From assembly GCA_030949325.1 (NCBI GenBank), contig JAUZSQ010000110.1:62001-126000 (forward strand): a DNA stretch of 64,000 bases, given 5' to 3'. A program made the translations under genes and the position numbers. Positions 43,166-53,311 of the stretch are shown piece after piece. The notes under the pieces were generated by a model that was not told where the DNA came from, made no database searches, and was given only the letters and a program-made list of their open reading frames with translations. This DNA comes from Sulfurovum sp. GTDB lineage: Bacteria; Campylobacterota; Campylobacteria; Campylobacterales; Sulfurovaceae. The stretch's first letter is position 1. Each line of letters opens with the position of its first letter.

Positions 43166-44040
43166 ATGACGATGCATAGACTCAAGAAGTATTATATAGA
43201 TTTTGCTGAACTGGTGATGTTCAAGCATTCTATCTTTTCTTTGCCTTTTATTTTTATTGCTATGCTTGTGGCATCTTCTTTACAGAGTGGCTCAGGATGG
43301 TTTGGTTGGAAATTGCTACTCTTAGGTACACTAGCGGCCATCACAGCACGTAACTTTGCGATGGGTATCAACCGTTATCTCGATAGAGATATAGACAAGC
43401 TCAATCCACGCACCAAAGGGCGACCTTCTGTAGATGGTAGGGTCAGTGATGCTCAAATGCTTATCTTTGTTGTTATCAATGCAGGACTCTTTATCCTTGT
43501 GGCATATTGGGTAATACTTTATCCTTGCAACTGTCTGTGCCTATTTTGTTGATACTAGGAGGATATACGCTATTTAAGCGTTTTTCTGCCTTGGCACACT
43601 TAGTATTGGGTCTGAGCCTTGGACTTGCTCCCATCGCAGGTACCGTAGCTGTATCAGGAGAGATTAGCCTCTGGTCAATCTATCTTGCAATGGGCGTGAT
43701 GTTTTGGGTAGCAGGATTTGACTTGCTCTATTCTCTTCAAGACATCGCCTTTGACAAAGCCCATAAACTCCATTCCATCCCTTCCAAATTTGGTATAAAT
43801 ACCACACTATGGATAGCCAAAGGTTTTCATCTTCTTACTATAGGATTGTGGATAGCATTTATCACCGAAGCAGGATTAGGCATTTGGGCAGGTATAGGGG
43901 TAGGCTTGTCTGCTGTGATGCTAGGATACGAGCATTATATCGTACATAAAGATTTTACTAAGATTGATAAAGCCTTCTTCACAGTCAATGGCTACTTGGG
44001 CTTTATCTTTATCATTTGTATTATCATCGAGGTGCTATAA
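43166..44040 (+). CDS. ubiA: UbiA-family prenyltransferase (apparent frameshift near 43510)
   Basis: NRYLDRDIDKLNPRTKGRP, DLLYSLQDIAFDKAHKLHSIPSKFG. Confidence 0.88.
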
Positions 44041-44363
44041 TGGAAATATTTGATGTCATTGTCTTGGCTCTTTTGGCATTTTTTATTGTTATCCTTCTAC
44101 TATTATTCAATAAAAATACTACCCTTTATAGGGAAAATAAGCAACTCAAAGAAATACTAGCCATCAAAGATACGACTATTGCGAACTATGAAGCCTCTCG
44201 TGTCTCCGTGACCGAAGTCATAGAAAACTTTTCTTCGACACAAGCCGTCATGCAATGCATTGAAGCAGGAGAAAGCAAAGCGAGTATCTCTAGTAAACTC
44301 AATCTTCCTTTGTCTAAAATTGAGCTGATACTCAAATTTGATAGACTCAAAAAGTCTCGTTAA
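44041..44363 (+). CDS. Membrane-anchored coiled-coil protein of unknown function
   Basis: N-terminal TM FDVIVLALLAFFIVILLLLF, C-terminal small helical region. Confidence 0.6.
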
Positions 44364-44501
44364 TGGCACGGGAGTCTTGGAAGAGCATCTTAGAAGATGC
44401 CTATCAAGCCTTAAGATGTTTTGCAAAGATGAACCTACTTGCAAAGTAAAGTTTATTTAGCTATAATTCGCCCCTAAATATCGCTTCTAAACATTAGATA
44501 T

Positions 44502-44578
44502 GCACTCATAGCTCAGCTGGATAGAGCATCGGTTTGCGGTACCGAAGGTCACAGGTTCGAATCCTGTTGAGTGTACCA
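44502..44578 (+). tRNA. tRNA-Arg(GCG)
   Basis: GCACTCATAGCTCAGCTGGATAGAGCATCGGTTTGCGGTACCGAAGGTCACAGGTTCGAATCCTGTTGAGTGTACCA; anticodon loop TTGCGGT. Confidence 0.93.
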
Positions 44579-44650
44579 CTCTTCGCGTCATATTCTTATC
44601 TTTATGCTTATTCTTTATTTATCTTTAAATTTCTGTAGATAATTATATTA

Positions 44651-44698
44651 TTGACAAATTATATTTTGTTAGATATAATGACAAAATAAAATTTGTCA
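44651..44698 (+). promoter_or_regulatory. Consensus sigma70 promoter embedded in an 18-bp inverted repeat
   Basis: TTGACA (44651-44656) - 17 nt - TATAAT (44674-44679); arms TGACAAATTATATTTTGT (44652-44669) and ACAAAATAAAATTTGTCA (44681-44698), 17/18 complementary. Confidence 0.75.
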
Positions 44699-44710
44699 TT
44701 AGGGAAAAAT

Positions 44711-45871
44711 ATGAAAATTACTGTAGGTCAAGCTGTAAGAAAAGAGAGTTTTTGGGAGAGGAAGTATGAGTTAGAAGATATATGGGATGCCATAGAGAGT
44801 GGTAGCCATATTCTTATCTCTGCTCCTAGACGTGTAGGCAAAACGTCTATACTTTATAAAATACTAGACGAACCTAAAGAAAATTATATCCCTCTTTATG
44901 TCGATACCGAGTCTGCTGATAGTCAAAGTGAATTTTGGGAGAAGCTTTTTAATGCTTTGAGTGAAGAGGAGTTTATCAATAAGTTTGAATCCATAAGTAA
45001 AGGATATTTGGAAAAGCTCAAAAAACTCAGAATCAAAAAAGTATCTGTTTTGGGTGTAGCGTTTGCTGATGGGGAGACGGTAGATTATAAAGAAGCATTT
45101 AAAAGACTTGTCAAAGATTTGGATGAGGATAAAAAAATCATTATTATGATAGATGAGTTTGCCCAAACTATCGAAAATATTATCAAGTATGATAACCCTC
45201 AAAATGCTATAAGTTTATTGTTAGCACATAGAGAACTACGACAAGATGCTAAAATAGCATCTAAAGTGACTTTTATTTATGCAGGTTCTATAGGCTTGGA
45301 AAGTGTTGTATCTAAGTTGGGTGTGACCAAACATATCAATGACTTAAACAATATCAAAGTTCCACCACTTTCTAGCGAAGATGCCAAAGCATTTACTCAA
45401 AGTTAGCTTTAGACAATGGCATAGCGATGGCTAATGAGGAGATAGAGTATTTTCTAAAAAAAGTAGAATGGTTGATACCTTTTTATATACAACTCATAGT
45501 CCAAGAGGTCAAAAAAAATCACTAGAAGAGAGAGTTTAGACTTTACAACGAAAGAGACTATAGATAAAGCGATTATGAATTCTCTTGAACATAGAAATTA
45601 TTTTGAAAGTTGGCAAAGTAAACTTAGAGAAGCTTTTGAAAATAGAGAGTATCTTTTTGCTAAAGAAGTGTTAAATAAAATATCATTATCAGATACTTTA
45701 TCTGCTATACAAATAGAAAATATTTCTACAAAATATGAAGCAGATGAGAGTAGGGAGATTATAAAAGCTTTAGTATATGATGGATATATCAACAACAACG
45801 ATGACCCCAAAATATATAGATTTAATTCTCCAATCCTAAGAATGTGGTGGTACAAAAATGTCGCTAACTAA
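44711..45871 (+). CDS. P-loop ATPase (STAND/AAA_14-like) with probable C-terminal winged helix; apparent frameshifts near 45403 and 45515
   Basis: Walker A SAPRRVGKTSILYKI, Walker B KKIIIMIDEFAQT; middle reads LALDNGIAMANEEIEYFLKKVEWLIPFYIQLIVQEVKK|ITRRESLDFTTKETIDKAIMNSL. Confidence 0.75.
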
Positions 45872-47883
45872 TTATTCACGCTATAAATATACCCCTGATG
45901 AAATGAGCCAAAAAGCATTTTTATCTCGTTTTGTAGTCAGAGATGATGAATTTTATGAACTATTTGAAGAGTTAAAAAGTAGTGACTATAGCGTATCCCC
46001 TCAACACTACATCATCATAGGTCAAAGAGGACAAGGCAAGACTACCCTTTTACGCAAGATAATGATTGAGATAGAAAATGACAAACTATTATCCCAGTTT
46101 TTGTTGCCTGTGAAGTTTGCAGAAGAGCAGTATCAAATCCGTTCACTTTGTAGGCTATGGGAAGAAGTGGCAGATTATTTGCAAAGTATCTATACTGATG
46201 TTTTTCCCGATATACTCGATAGTATGGAAGAACATATAGAAGATGACTCGTATGAGCTCAATTGCTTTTCATACTTAGAAAAAAAGCTCAAAACGAAAAA
46301 TAAGAAGCTTATACTGCTCATAGACAATATAGATGAACTCCTAGGCAAACTCAAAGAAAAAGAACGTAGACAGCTTAGAGAAATACTCCTTACTTCATCA
46401 TCGTTTAGAATTATAGGGGGTTCTACCAAGATGATGGAAGAACACTTTGACTATGGACAACCCTTTTATGAGTTCTTCAAGATAGTCAAACTCCAAGGGC
46501 TGAACCCTGAAGAGAGCATAAGGTTCTTACTCTCCATTGGTACAGATGAGCAAAAAGCCAAGATGCAAAGCGTAGTAGATAAGAATCCACAACGTATAGA
46601 GACCCTCAGACGGCTTACGGGTGGTGTCCCTCGTACACTTGTGATGCTCTTTGATATATTTATAGATGATGGAGGCAATGCCTTTGATGACTTGCTCAAA
46701 GTACTGGATGAAGCCACGCCACTGTACAAACACAGAATGGACGACCTCCCTCCTATGCTCCAAGACATTGTTCACACCATAGCTATGAATTGGGACGGTA
46801 TGATGACCAAAGAGATAGCCCAAAAGACAAGGCTAGAGTCTAAAGTAGTCTCAGCCCAACTCAAACAACTCACAGACAAATATCAAATCATAGAAGCTGA
46901 GTCTATAGGCAAAAACAAAATATACAAACTCCAAGAGAGGTTTTTTAACATTTGGTATCTTATGAGGTTTGGACGAAAAAAAGACAGACAGAGAGTTGAG
47001 TGGTTGGTGAAGTTTTTGGTGTCGTGGTGTAGTCCTGAAGAGTTAGAAGAAAGAGCCAATAGATTTACTTTGGCAATACAAAGTGGAGAAGTAAGTGAAG
47101 AGTATGCTTTTGCAATGTGTGAGGCTTTGGGTTATGCAGGACTAGAACAACATACTGAACATAAGATGAAAGAGAGTGTGAAGAGTCATTTAAAAAGTTT
47201 AGGTTCTAGTTTTGCTAAGGATATTTCTCAATCTGATAGAGAAATAATTGATAAAGTTATTAGATTAATAGATGAAAAAAAACTTGAGAGTGCGATAGAT
47301 TTACTTTTTAAATCAAATAAAAATAGTAAGGATATTTTATATGCCTTAGGTTGGCTATATAATGAACAAAAAAGAGTATGAGAAAGCAGAATCGTATTAT
47401 CTTAAAGCTATTGAGAGTGGGGATAATGATGCGTTGAATAATCTTGGTGTTTTGTATTTTATACAGGCTAAAAATATAAATGAAGCTTTGTCCTTAGTGC
47501 AAAAGTCTGATAATTATCAAAATGATTTAGATAGCAGACATACTTTAGCAACAGTATTATTATGGAAAGAAGATTTTACACAGAGTTATGAAAAGTTTAT
47601 AGAATTTTTAGAATATGATGGTTCATTAGAATTTGAAGAGGATATCATCCTCTATCTAACCCTCCTCATATCCAAAGGACAATACTACAAAGCCAAAGAA
47701 TTTATGGAGATGCCAAAGTATCAACTCAAAGAACGATACAAATCTATTTGGTATGCACTGATGACTTTTATGCAAGAGGATTTTCCTCATGAGGGGAAGA
47801 AGATGGGTGGTGAACTAGCAGAGAGTGTGGCTGAGGTGTTAGTGGAGATTGAGAGGCTTGGGGTGAAGTATGCGATAGCGTAG
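45858..47883 (+). CDS. STAND/AAA-type ATPase with wHTH and C-terminal TPR repeats; apparent frameshift near 47370
   Basis: Walker A IGQRGQGKTTLLRKI, Walker B LILLIDNIDELL; LGWLYNEQK|EYEKAESYYLKAIESGDNDALNNLGVLYF TPR-like; start overlaps the previous gene by 14 nt. Confidence 0.75.
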
Positions 47884-48186
47884 AGGTTGAGAGGGGAAGA
47901 CTCTTTCAATTCCCCGTATAATTTGCACCTCTAATCTCAGCTGTGACACTGACAAAGATATAAAGCGTCTGTCTTTTGGGGTTATGGTTGCTTTATCGAC
48001 TTCATGTTTCAAGACGTGTATGACACTTTGCATGATTGTGACTCGTATTGTTTTCGTGCTAGGGCTTTGATTTGTAGGGTCATGGGTTACCTTCTTGTAT
48101 TTTATCCTAAAATTATAACCAAATTAGAGACAAAGTCCCAAAGGTACTTCTCTTGATTGCAAGTGATATTTTATGCTGTGTCATTA

Positions 48187-48837
48187 CTATTTTATATCGA
48201 TACTAAAGTGCTGATAATCTTTGATGCTTTTCCAATCTCCACCCCATTGCCATCCATATTTTTTGAAGAGTGTAACGGCTGTGGATTTAGGAAGTAGCAT
48301 AGCTTGGTAGCCTGTACCTTTTTGGGGACTATGGACTCTTTGGCGATAGGGTTTGGAGGCTTTGTGAGAGATGTAGCCCGTACGAGAGATATAAGGGTTT
48401 TCGATAGGATTAATATCTATGGCTTTACCGTAGGCATGTTTTGACCACTTCTTTTTGTTGCCTGTGACATTGCGACAGTTAAGGGCAGAGGTATTGTCTG
48501 CTTCTATAGAGTGCCAATCTTTCCCCTTAAAATCGCTTACGAGTCGCATTTGTTTGATGGGATATTTGATAGTATATAAGTGTTTGAATACTTCTGTGAC
48601 ATTGTGTGCGATGTCTTTGTGGACAATCATCTCTCCTAAGGTACTATGACCTTGGAAGTTCCAATGTCTTATGCGTAAGTATCGTAAAGATGACAAGCCT
48701 ACAGGACAGCCTTTGTGCCATGACTTACCTTGTATCATACGTTTTTTGATGTCTGTATTGATAGGGCTGATACTACTAGAGTATTGACTAGCATGAGCAG
48801 AAAATATAAGGATAGCTAGGAGGATAAATAATTTCAT
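48187..48837 (-). CDS. M15-family D-Ala-D-Ala carboxypeptidase-like protein
   Basis: Signal peptide; SKHAYGKAIDINP and DYQHFSI metal-binding motifs. Confidence 0.8.
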   Translation of the reverse strand: MKLFILLAILIFSAHASQYSSSISPINTDIKKRMIQGKSWHKGCPVGLSSLRYLRIRHWNFQGHSTLGEMIVHKDIAHNVTEVFKHLYTIKYPIKQMRLVSDFKGKDWHSIEADNTSALNCRNVTGNKKKWSKHAYGKAIDINPIENPYISRTGYISHKASKPYRQRVHSPQKGTGYQAMLLPKSTAVTLFKKYGWQWGGDWKSIKDYQHFSIDIK

Positions 48838-49003
48838 GGTATTTCCTTGTACTATTTTGTCTAAGAAAATGATAGCAAAGTTTTCTTAGTATTAATAGTT
48901 TATAATTTTATTTTATAATCTTATTTTATAAATATTATAATAAATGAAGTAGTATTATGCTAAAATATGTTCCAATTTTGGGGATATCTAGGAGAATAAA
49001 TAG

Positions 49004-50281
49004 ATGCGTAGATGGGGAATACTTTTGTATATGATGATGACGTATAGTCAAGCCAATACGCCTATTACTATTTTATTAGATGCTTCTAAGAGTATGAATG
49101 TCATTCTAGGAGACAGCTCTAAAATACAGATGGTACAAAGGGCATTACTCCAAGTCCTTGGTGAAAAAGAGCATAGGAAGCAAGTAGGGTTAAGTGTATT
49201 TGGTCAGGATAAATCAAAGGGATGTAGGGATATAAGACATAGTGTTCCCTTGGCTAAAGCAGAAAAAAATTATTTCTTTTCTACGTTAGCCAGTATCAAA
49301 CCCCAAGGAAAATCAGGCATACTTTATGCACTCAAAGAGTTAGCGATACAGAGGGATTATGAGTATAAGCAAAGCAAGATTATACTAATTGCCGATGGAA
49401 GAGACAGCTGTTATCCCAACCCCTGTGCTATGGCAGGATTACTCAAATCTAAAGCCAAAGACTTGCAGATAGATGTCATAGGTATCAATGTCAATAAACG
49501 TGCGAAAAAACAGTTGGAATGTATTGCCAAGATAACAGAAGGGGAGTATTGGGATATTGGGAATGAAAGAGCATTTATTGAAGCGTTAGAAGCAATAGTA
49601 CAAAGAGTAGAGGTCAAAGTCATGCCTTTAGTGCGTTATACACCTGTCTCCTTGCCTCGCAGAACACCCAATCGTATTCCTCTGTTAACAGCTACAGAAG
49701 ATAATATTACAGTAGAAGTAGAAGTAGATAGCGTCATACCTCCTAGCTATAATGTGCATATTTTGGCTACCCAAAAGGGTAAAATCAAAGAAATAGCAGT
49801 CAAGGGATATATGTATCGTAGTAGTAGCAAAGGCAAGATAACAGAGGGGAAAGTATGGGTTTTAAAGCCCCATATATTAGACTATTATCTGCCCCTTGGT
49901 AGGTATAAGGCAGTAGTAGAGTATGATAGCCTCATGAAAGAGGTGTCTTTTGAAGTCCTTGCTTCTAGGGTAGCAACAGTAGAGATAGAGATGGGTCAAA
50001 CAGGTAGAATAGGCATACATATAGAAGCTAAAGAGCGTTATGATAAGGAGGGGTTTTATGGATATATCTATCTGGTAGATACAAAAGGAGAGCAATATGG
50101 TCATTGTCTCGAACAGATAAATGCTGAAGAACCTGCTGTATTTTATACCTATAGATTACCTATAGGAAAATATATATTTATTGGCTATTATCAAGGGATA
50201 AAAAAGGGTACACCTTTTGAGGTATACAGTGATACAAGTACGAGAGTCTCTATTGATGTAGATACCTTTTTTCAAGAATAA
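49004..50281 (+). CDS. Secreted von Willebrand factor A domain protein
   Basis: Signal peptide; MIDAS LLDASKSMN; IILIADGRDSC. Confidence 0.8.
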   Translation: MRRWGILLYMMMTYSQANTPITILLDASKSMNVILGDSSKIQMVQRALLQVLGEKEHRKQVGLSVFGQDKSKGCRDIRHSVPLAKAEKNYFFSTLASIKPQGKSGILYALKELAIQRDYEYKQSKIILIADGRDSCYPNPCAMAGLLKSKAKDLQIDVIGINVNKRAKKQLECIAKITEGEYWDIGNERAFIEALEAIVQRVEVKVMPLVRYTPVSLPRRTPNRIPLLTATEDNITVEVEVDSVIPPSYNVHILATQKGKIKEIAVKGYMYRSSSKGKITEGKVWVLKPHILDYYLPLGRYKAVVEYDSLMKEVSFEVLASRVATVEIEMGQTGRIGIHIEAKERYDKEGFYGYIYLVDTKGEQYGHCLEQINAEEPAVFYTYRLPIGKYIFIGYYQGIKKGTPFEVYSDTSTRVSIDVDTFFQE

Positions 50282-50306
50282 TTTTAATAGTAAAAGAGGT
50301 ATAGAG

Positions 50307-51191
50307 ATGAAATTTTATCGTATGTATATAGAGATTACTAACGTATGTGGACTCAGTTGTAGTTTTTGTCCTACGAAGCTTTTGCCCAATACAGAGATGG
50401 ATTTGGTATTTTTTGAATCTGTGATTGTACAAGCGAAGGCATTTACCAAAGAGATAGCCTGTCATGTCGTGGGTGACCCTTTGACACAGTCAAACCTACA
50501 TAGCTATTTAGATATTATTCATAAGCATGGCTTAAAGGCTATGCTTACGACGAGTGGATATTTCTTGAAAAAGCACAGCTATGATACGCTTTTTCATCCT
50601 TGCGTGAAGCAGATAAATATCTCTCTGAATGCCTTTAACAAGAATGATACGTCTTTGACCTTTGAGCAGTACATCCAGCCTGTACTCTTGCTTTGCCAGA
50701 GTAAACTCCAACGTAAAGAGGAACTGTTTATCAATCTTCGTGTATGGAACTTAGACGAGATGATGAGTGAACGTGCGTTTAATGAAATCTTATTTACTAG
50801 GTTATCTGAGGCATTTGATGTAGCTTTGTCTTTGGATACGGTATATAAAGAAAAGCCAAAGTCTATACGGCTAGAGAATAAAATTCTTGTACATTTTGAT
50901 AACTATTTTGAATGGCCTTCTTTGTCTAATCCCAATTATGGAGATGGTACGTGTCGAGGGTTACAGTCTCATATTGGGATATTGGCCAATGGCAAGGTCA
51001 TACCTTGTTGTCTTGATTGCGATGGGGTGATTGAATTGGGAGATTTACATACGCAGAGTTTGAAAGAAATCTTGGGAAATAGCCGTACAACAGCGATGAT
51101 AAAAGGATTCAAAGAGGGCAAAGCTGTAGAAGAACTGTGTCAGAAGTGTGCGTATAAGAAGAGGTTTAATGAACCCAAAGAGCAACCTTAA
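50307..51191 (+). CDS. Radical SAM protein with SPASM-like C-terminal cysteines
   Basis: ITNVCGLSCSFCPTK (CxxxCxxC); C-terminal GTCRGLQSHIGILANGKVIPCCLDCDGVIELGDL...CQKCAYKKRF. Confidence 0.85.
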   Translation: MKFYRMYIEITNVCGLSCSFCPTKLLPNTEMDLVFFESVIVQAKAFTKEIACHVVGDPLTQSNLHSYLDIIHKHGLKAMLTTSGYFLKKHSYDTLFHPCVKQINISLNAFNKNDTSLTFEQYIQPVLLLCQSKLQRKEELFINLRVWNLDEMMSERAFNEILFTRLSEAFDVALSLDTVYKEKPKSIRLENKILVHFDNYFEWPSLSNPNYGDGTCRGLQSHIGILANGKVIPCCLDCDGVIELGDLHTQSLKEILGNSRTTAMIKGFKEGKAVEELCQKCAYKKRFNEPKEQP

Positions 51192-51214
51192 TGGAGGCTC
51201 TTTAAGATTAGCTC

Positions 51215-51766
51215 TTAGAGGTCTGGAGTGATTTTTTCAAATCGAGTACCTTCCATAGTAAAGTTCCCCATCATACCTGTAGAATCAAAGACAAAACCAA
51301 TCATATTAGAACCAAAGTCAATATCATCTAGTTCTTCATCATTGTTCCAATCAGCCATGGCAATATTGATATCTAACCCTGTGTCCCAATCATCATTACT
51401 CACAAATTTTTGTAGTGCATTATCAGAGGTAAAGACGATGATGAGTGAATATTTTTGCATACCTGCTTGAAAACCCATCGAAGCAGAAGTAATACTATAA
51501 TATCCTTGGGTTTTTCCTGCGATGCGTAAGGCACCTTCTCCGTATTTACCACCGATAAAAAATCCTGCTTCACTGACATCGGAGAAGACAATATATCCTT
51601 TGGCTTTTTCTAAATAGGCTTGGGAACCATAGATTTCATTATAAAAAACAGAGAGTGCACCATTGGCATCACTGTCAATTTCTCGTGCTGTATCTTCGGA
51701 GAGGCTAAGTGTACTTAGGGTCACAAGTACAAGAAATACTCGTGAGAGATAGGTGGTTATTTTCAT
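51215..51766 (-). CDS. SYLF/YSC84-type lipid-binding protein, paralogue 3
   Basis: KAKGYIVFSDVSEAGFFIGGKYGEGALRIAGKTQGYYSITSASMGFQAGMQKYSLIIVF. Confidence 0.82.
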   Translation of the reverse strand: MKITTYLSRVFLVLVTLSTLSLSEDTAREIDSDANGALSVFYNEIYGSQAYLEKAKGYIVFSDVSEAGFFIGGKYGEGALRIAGKTQGYYSITSASMGFQAGMQKYSLIIVFTSDNALQKFVSNDDWDTGLDINIAMADWNNDEELDDIDFGSNMIGFVFDSTGMMGNFTMEGTRFEKITPDL

Positions 51767-51799
51767 CTGTGCATCCTTTGATTTGTAGAATATAAATGT

Positions 51800-52342
51800 T
51801 TAGGGTTTAATTCTTTTAAATTGTGTACCTTCCATAGTAAAGCTTCCCATCATCCCTTTAGAATCAAAAACAAAGGCTACCATATCGGTATCAAAGTCAA
51901 TATCATCAAGCTCTTCTTTGGAGTTCCACTCTGCCATAGCAATCTTACCATCTATGTCTGTTTTCCAATCATCATCAAGCAAAAATTTGTTAAGTGATGC
52001 ATCGCTAGTAAATGAAATAATCATCGCATATTGTTGTACACCCATTTGCATACCAACAGATGCAGACTTAATACTATAATAGGCTTTGGTAGTACGTTGT
52101 ACACGCAAGACACCCTCACCATATTTACCTCCTACAAAAAACCCAGCTTCTTTGATATCAGGGAAGACTAAAAATGCTTTGGCTTTGACCAAAAAGGCAT
52201 CGCCACCTTTATTTTGAGCAATAAAAGTATTGATAGCTTCATTGGCATCTTTGTCAAGCTCTGTAGCCGACTTGGCTGTGCTAGTAGAAGTAAGTGCAAA
52301 AAGCATTACGAGTATGAGTGTAAAAAAATGGTATTTTTTCAT
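51800..52342 (-). CDS. SYLF/YSC84-type lipid-binding protein, paralogue 2
   Basis: KAKAFLVFPDIKEAGFFVGGKYGEGVLRVQRTTKAYYSIKSASVGMQMGVQQYAMIISF. Confidence 0.82.
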   Translation of the reverse strand: MKKYHFFTLILVMLFALTSTSTAKSATELDKDANEAINTFIAQNKGGDAFLVKAKAFLVFPDIKEAGFFVGGKYGEGVLRVQRTTKAYYSIKSASVGMQMGVQQYAMIISFTSDASLNKFLLDDDWKTDIDGKIAMAEWNSKEELDDIDFDTDMVAFVFDSKGMMGSFTMEGTQFKRIKP

Positions 52343-52403
52343 TCTATTTCCTTAGTTGTGTATAATCATTGTATTATAGCATATTAAGACTGATGACTTC
52401 TGC

Positions 52404-52952
52404 CTAAGGGGTAATTCTTCTAAACTTCGTACCTGTCACACTCACCGAAGCCATCAGTCCTTTGGCTCCATAAATAAATGCCATAATGGGCTTTTCAAAA
52501 CTAATAGAGGATAAATCAATATTTTGACCCCATTCAGAGACGGTAATTGAGCCATCTAATCCTGCTTCCCAACCATTGCTTCGTATAAAGTTGTTGAGTG
52601 CAGCATCGGAGATAAAGGCGATAAGCATAGAATACTCTTGTGCTCCTGCTTGGAAACCTATAGAAGCTGCGGACATATCATAGTAGTGTTGGGTCTCACC
52701 ATTGATACGCAAAGCACCTTTTCCATACTTACCTCCAATAATGACTGCTGCTTTAATGACCCTAGGGAAGACAAGGTAGCCTTTTATCTTGGGTAAAAAG
52801 TCTTCGCCTCCTGAGACTTCTTGTTTGAAGGCTTCAATAGCTACATCTACAGCGGTATCAATATCATGGGCTGATTTGGCAGAGAGCGTTTGGGTAAAAA
52901 GTAGGGTAATAGCTACGATAAAGAGAAGAGGAGTGCGTTTTTTATGAGGCAT
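52404..52952 (-). CDS. SYLF/YSC84-type lipid-binding protein, paralogue 1
   Basis: KIKGYLVFPRVIKAAVIIGGKYGKGALRINGETQHYYDMSAASIGFQAGAQEYSMLIAF. Confidence 0.82.
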   Translation of the reverse strand: MPHKKRTPLLFIVAITLLFTQTLSAKSAHDIDTAVDVAIEAFKQEVSGGEDFLPKIKGYLVFPRVIKAAVIIGGKYGKGALRINGETQHYYDMSAASIGFQAGAQEYSMLIAFISDAALNNFIRSNGWEAGLDGSITVSEWGQNIDLSSISFEKPIMAFIYGAKGLMASVSVTGTKFRRITP

Positions 52953-53010
52953 GAAGATTCCTTTGGTTAAATTGTCATATTATATCATATCAATTATTAA
53001 GAGAGTAATC

Positions 53011-53301
53011 ATGAAGAAAATCACTATTAAGTCCTACGCTATCAAACATAAACTCAGCCTCTTCAATGTCATGAAAATGGTAAAATCTGGTAAATTACAC
53101 AGTATCACAGAGACAGAAGGAGAAAGAGAAGTGACCTATATTGTACTCAATGACAGTACAGAAGAAGAGGTCACACGAAGCATTAGACGCAGTAATCCCA
53201 TAGACAGTACGAGTATCCAAGAAGAATTAGCAGACCTCAAAACAGAGGTTGAGATGCTTAAAAAAGAGATAGCTATAATTAAATCACAGTATCTCTCTTA
53301 G
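53011..53301 (+). CDS. Small coiled-coil protein, unknown function
   Basis: MKKITIKSYAIKHKLSLFNVMKMVKSGKLHSI... with C-terminal coiled coil; internal ATG at 53011 preferred. Confidence 0.55.
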   Translation: MKKITIKSYAIKHKLSLFNVMKMVKSGKLHSITETEGEREVTYIVLNDSTEEEVTRSIRRSNPIDSTSIQEELADLKTEVEMLKKEIAIIKSQYLS

Positions 53302-53311
53302 ATATACTTTT

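Noticed and set aside
44641-47900. Integrated mobile element at tRNA-Arg
   Set aside because: No integrase, transposase or repeated tRNA 3' end could be found by eye; kept only as an inference in the module finding.
47893-47915. GGGGAA-N11-TTCCCC hairpin after the TPR gene as a terminator
   Set aside because: Only a 6-bp stem with a long loop and no U-tract; too weak to call.
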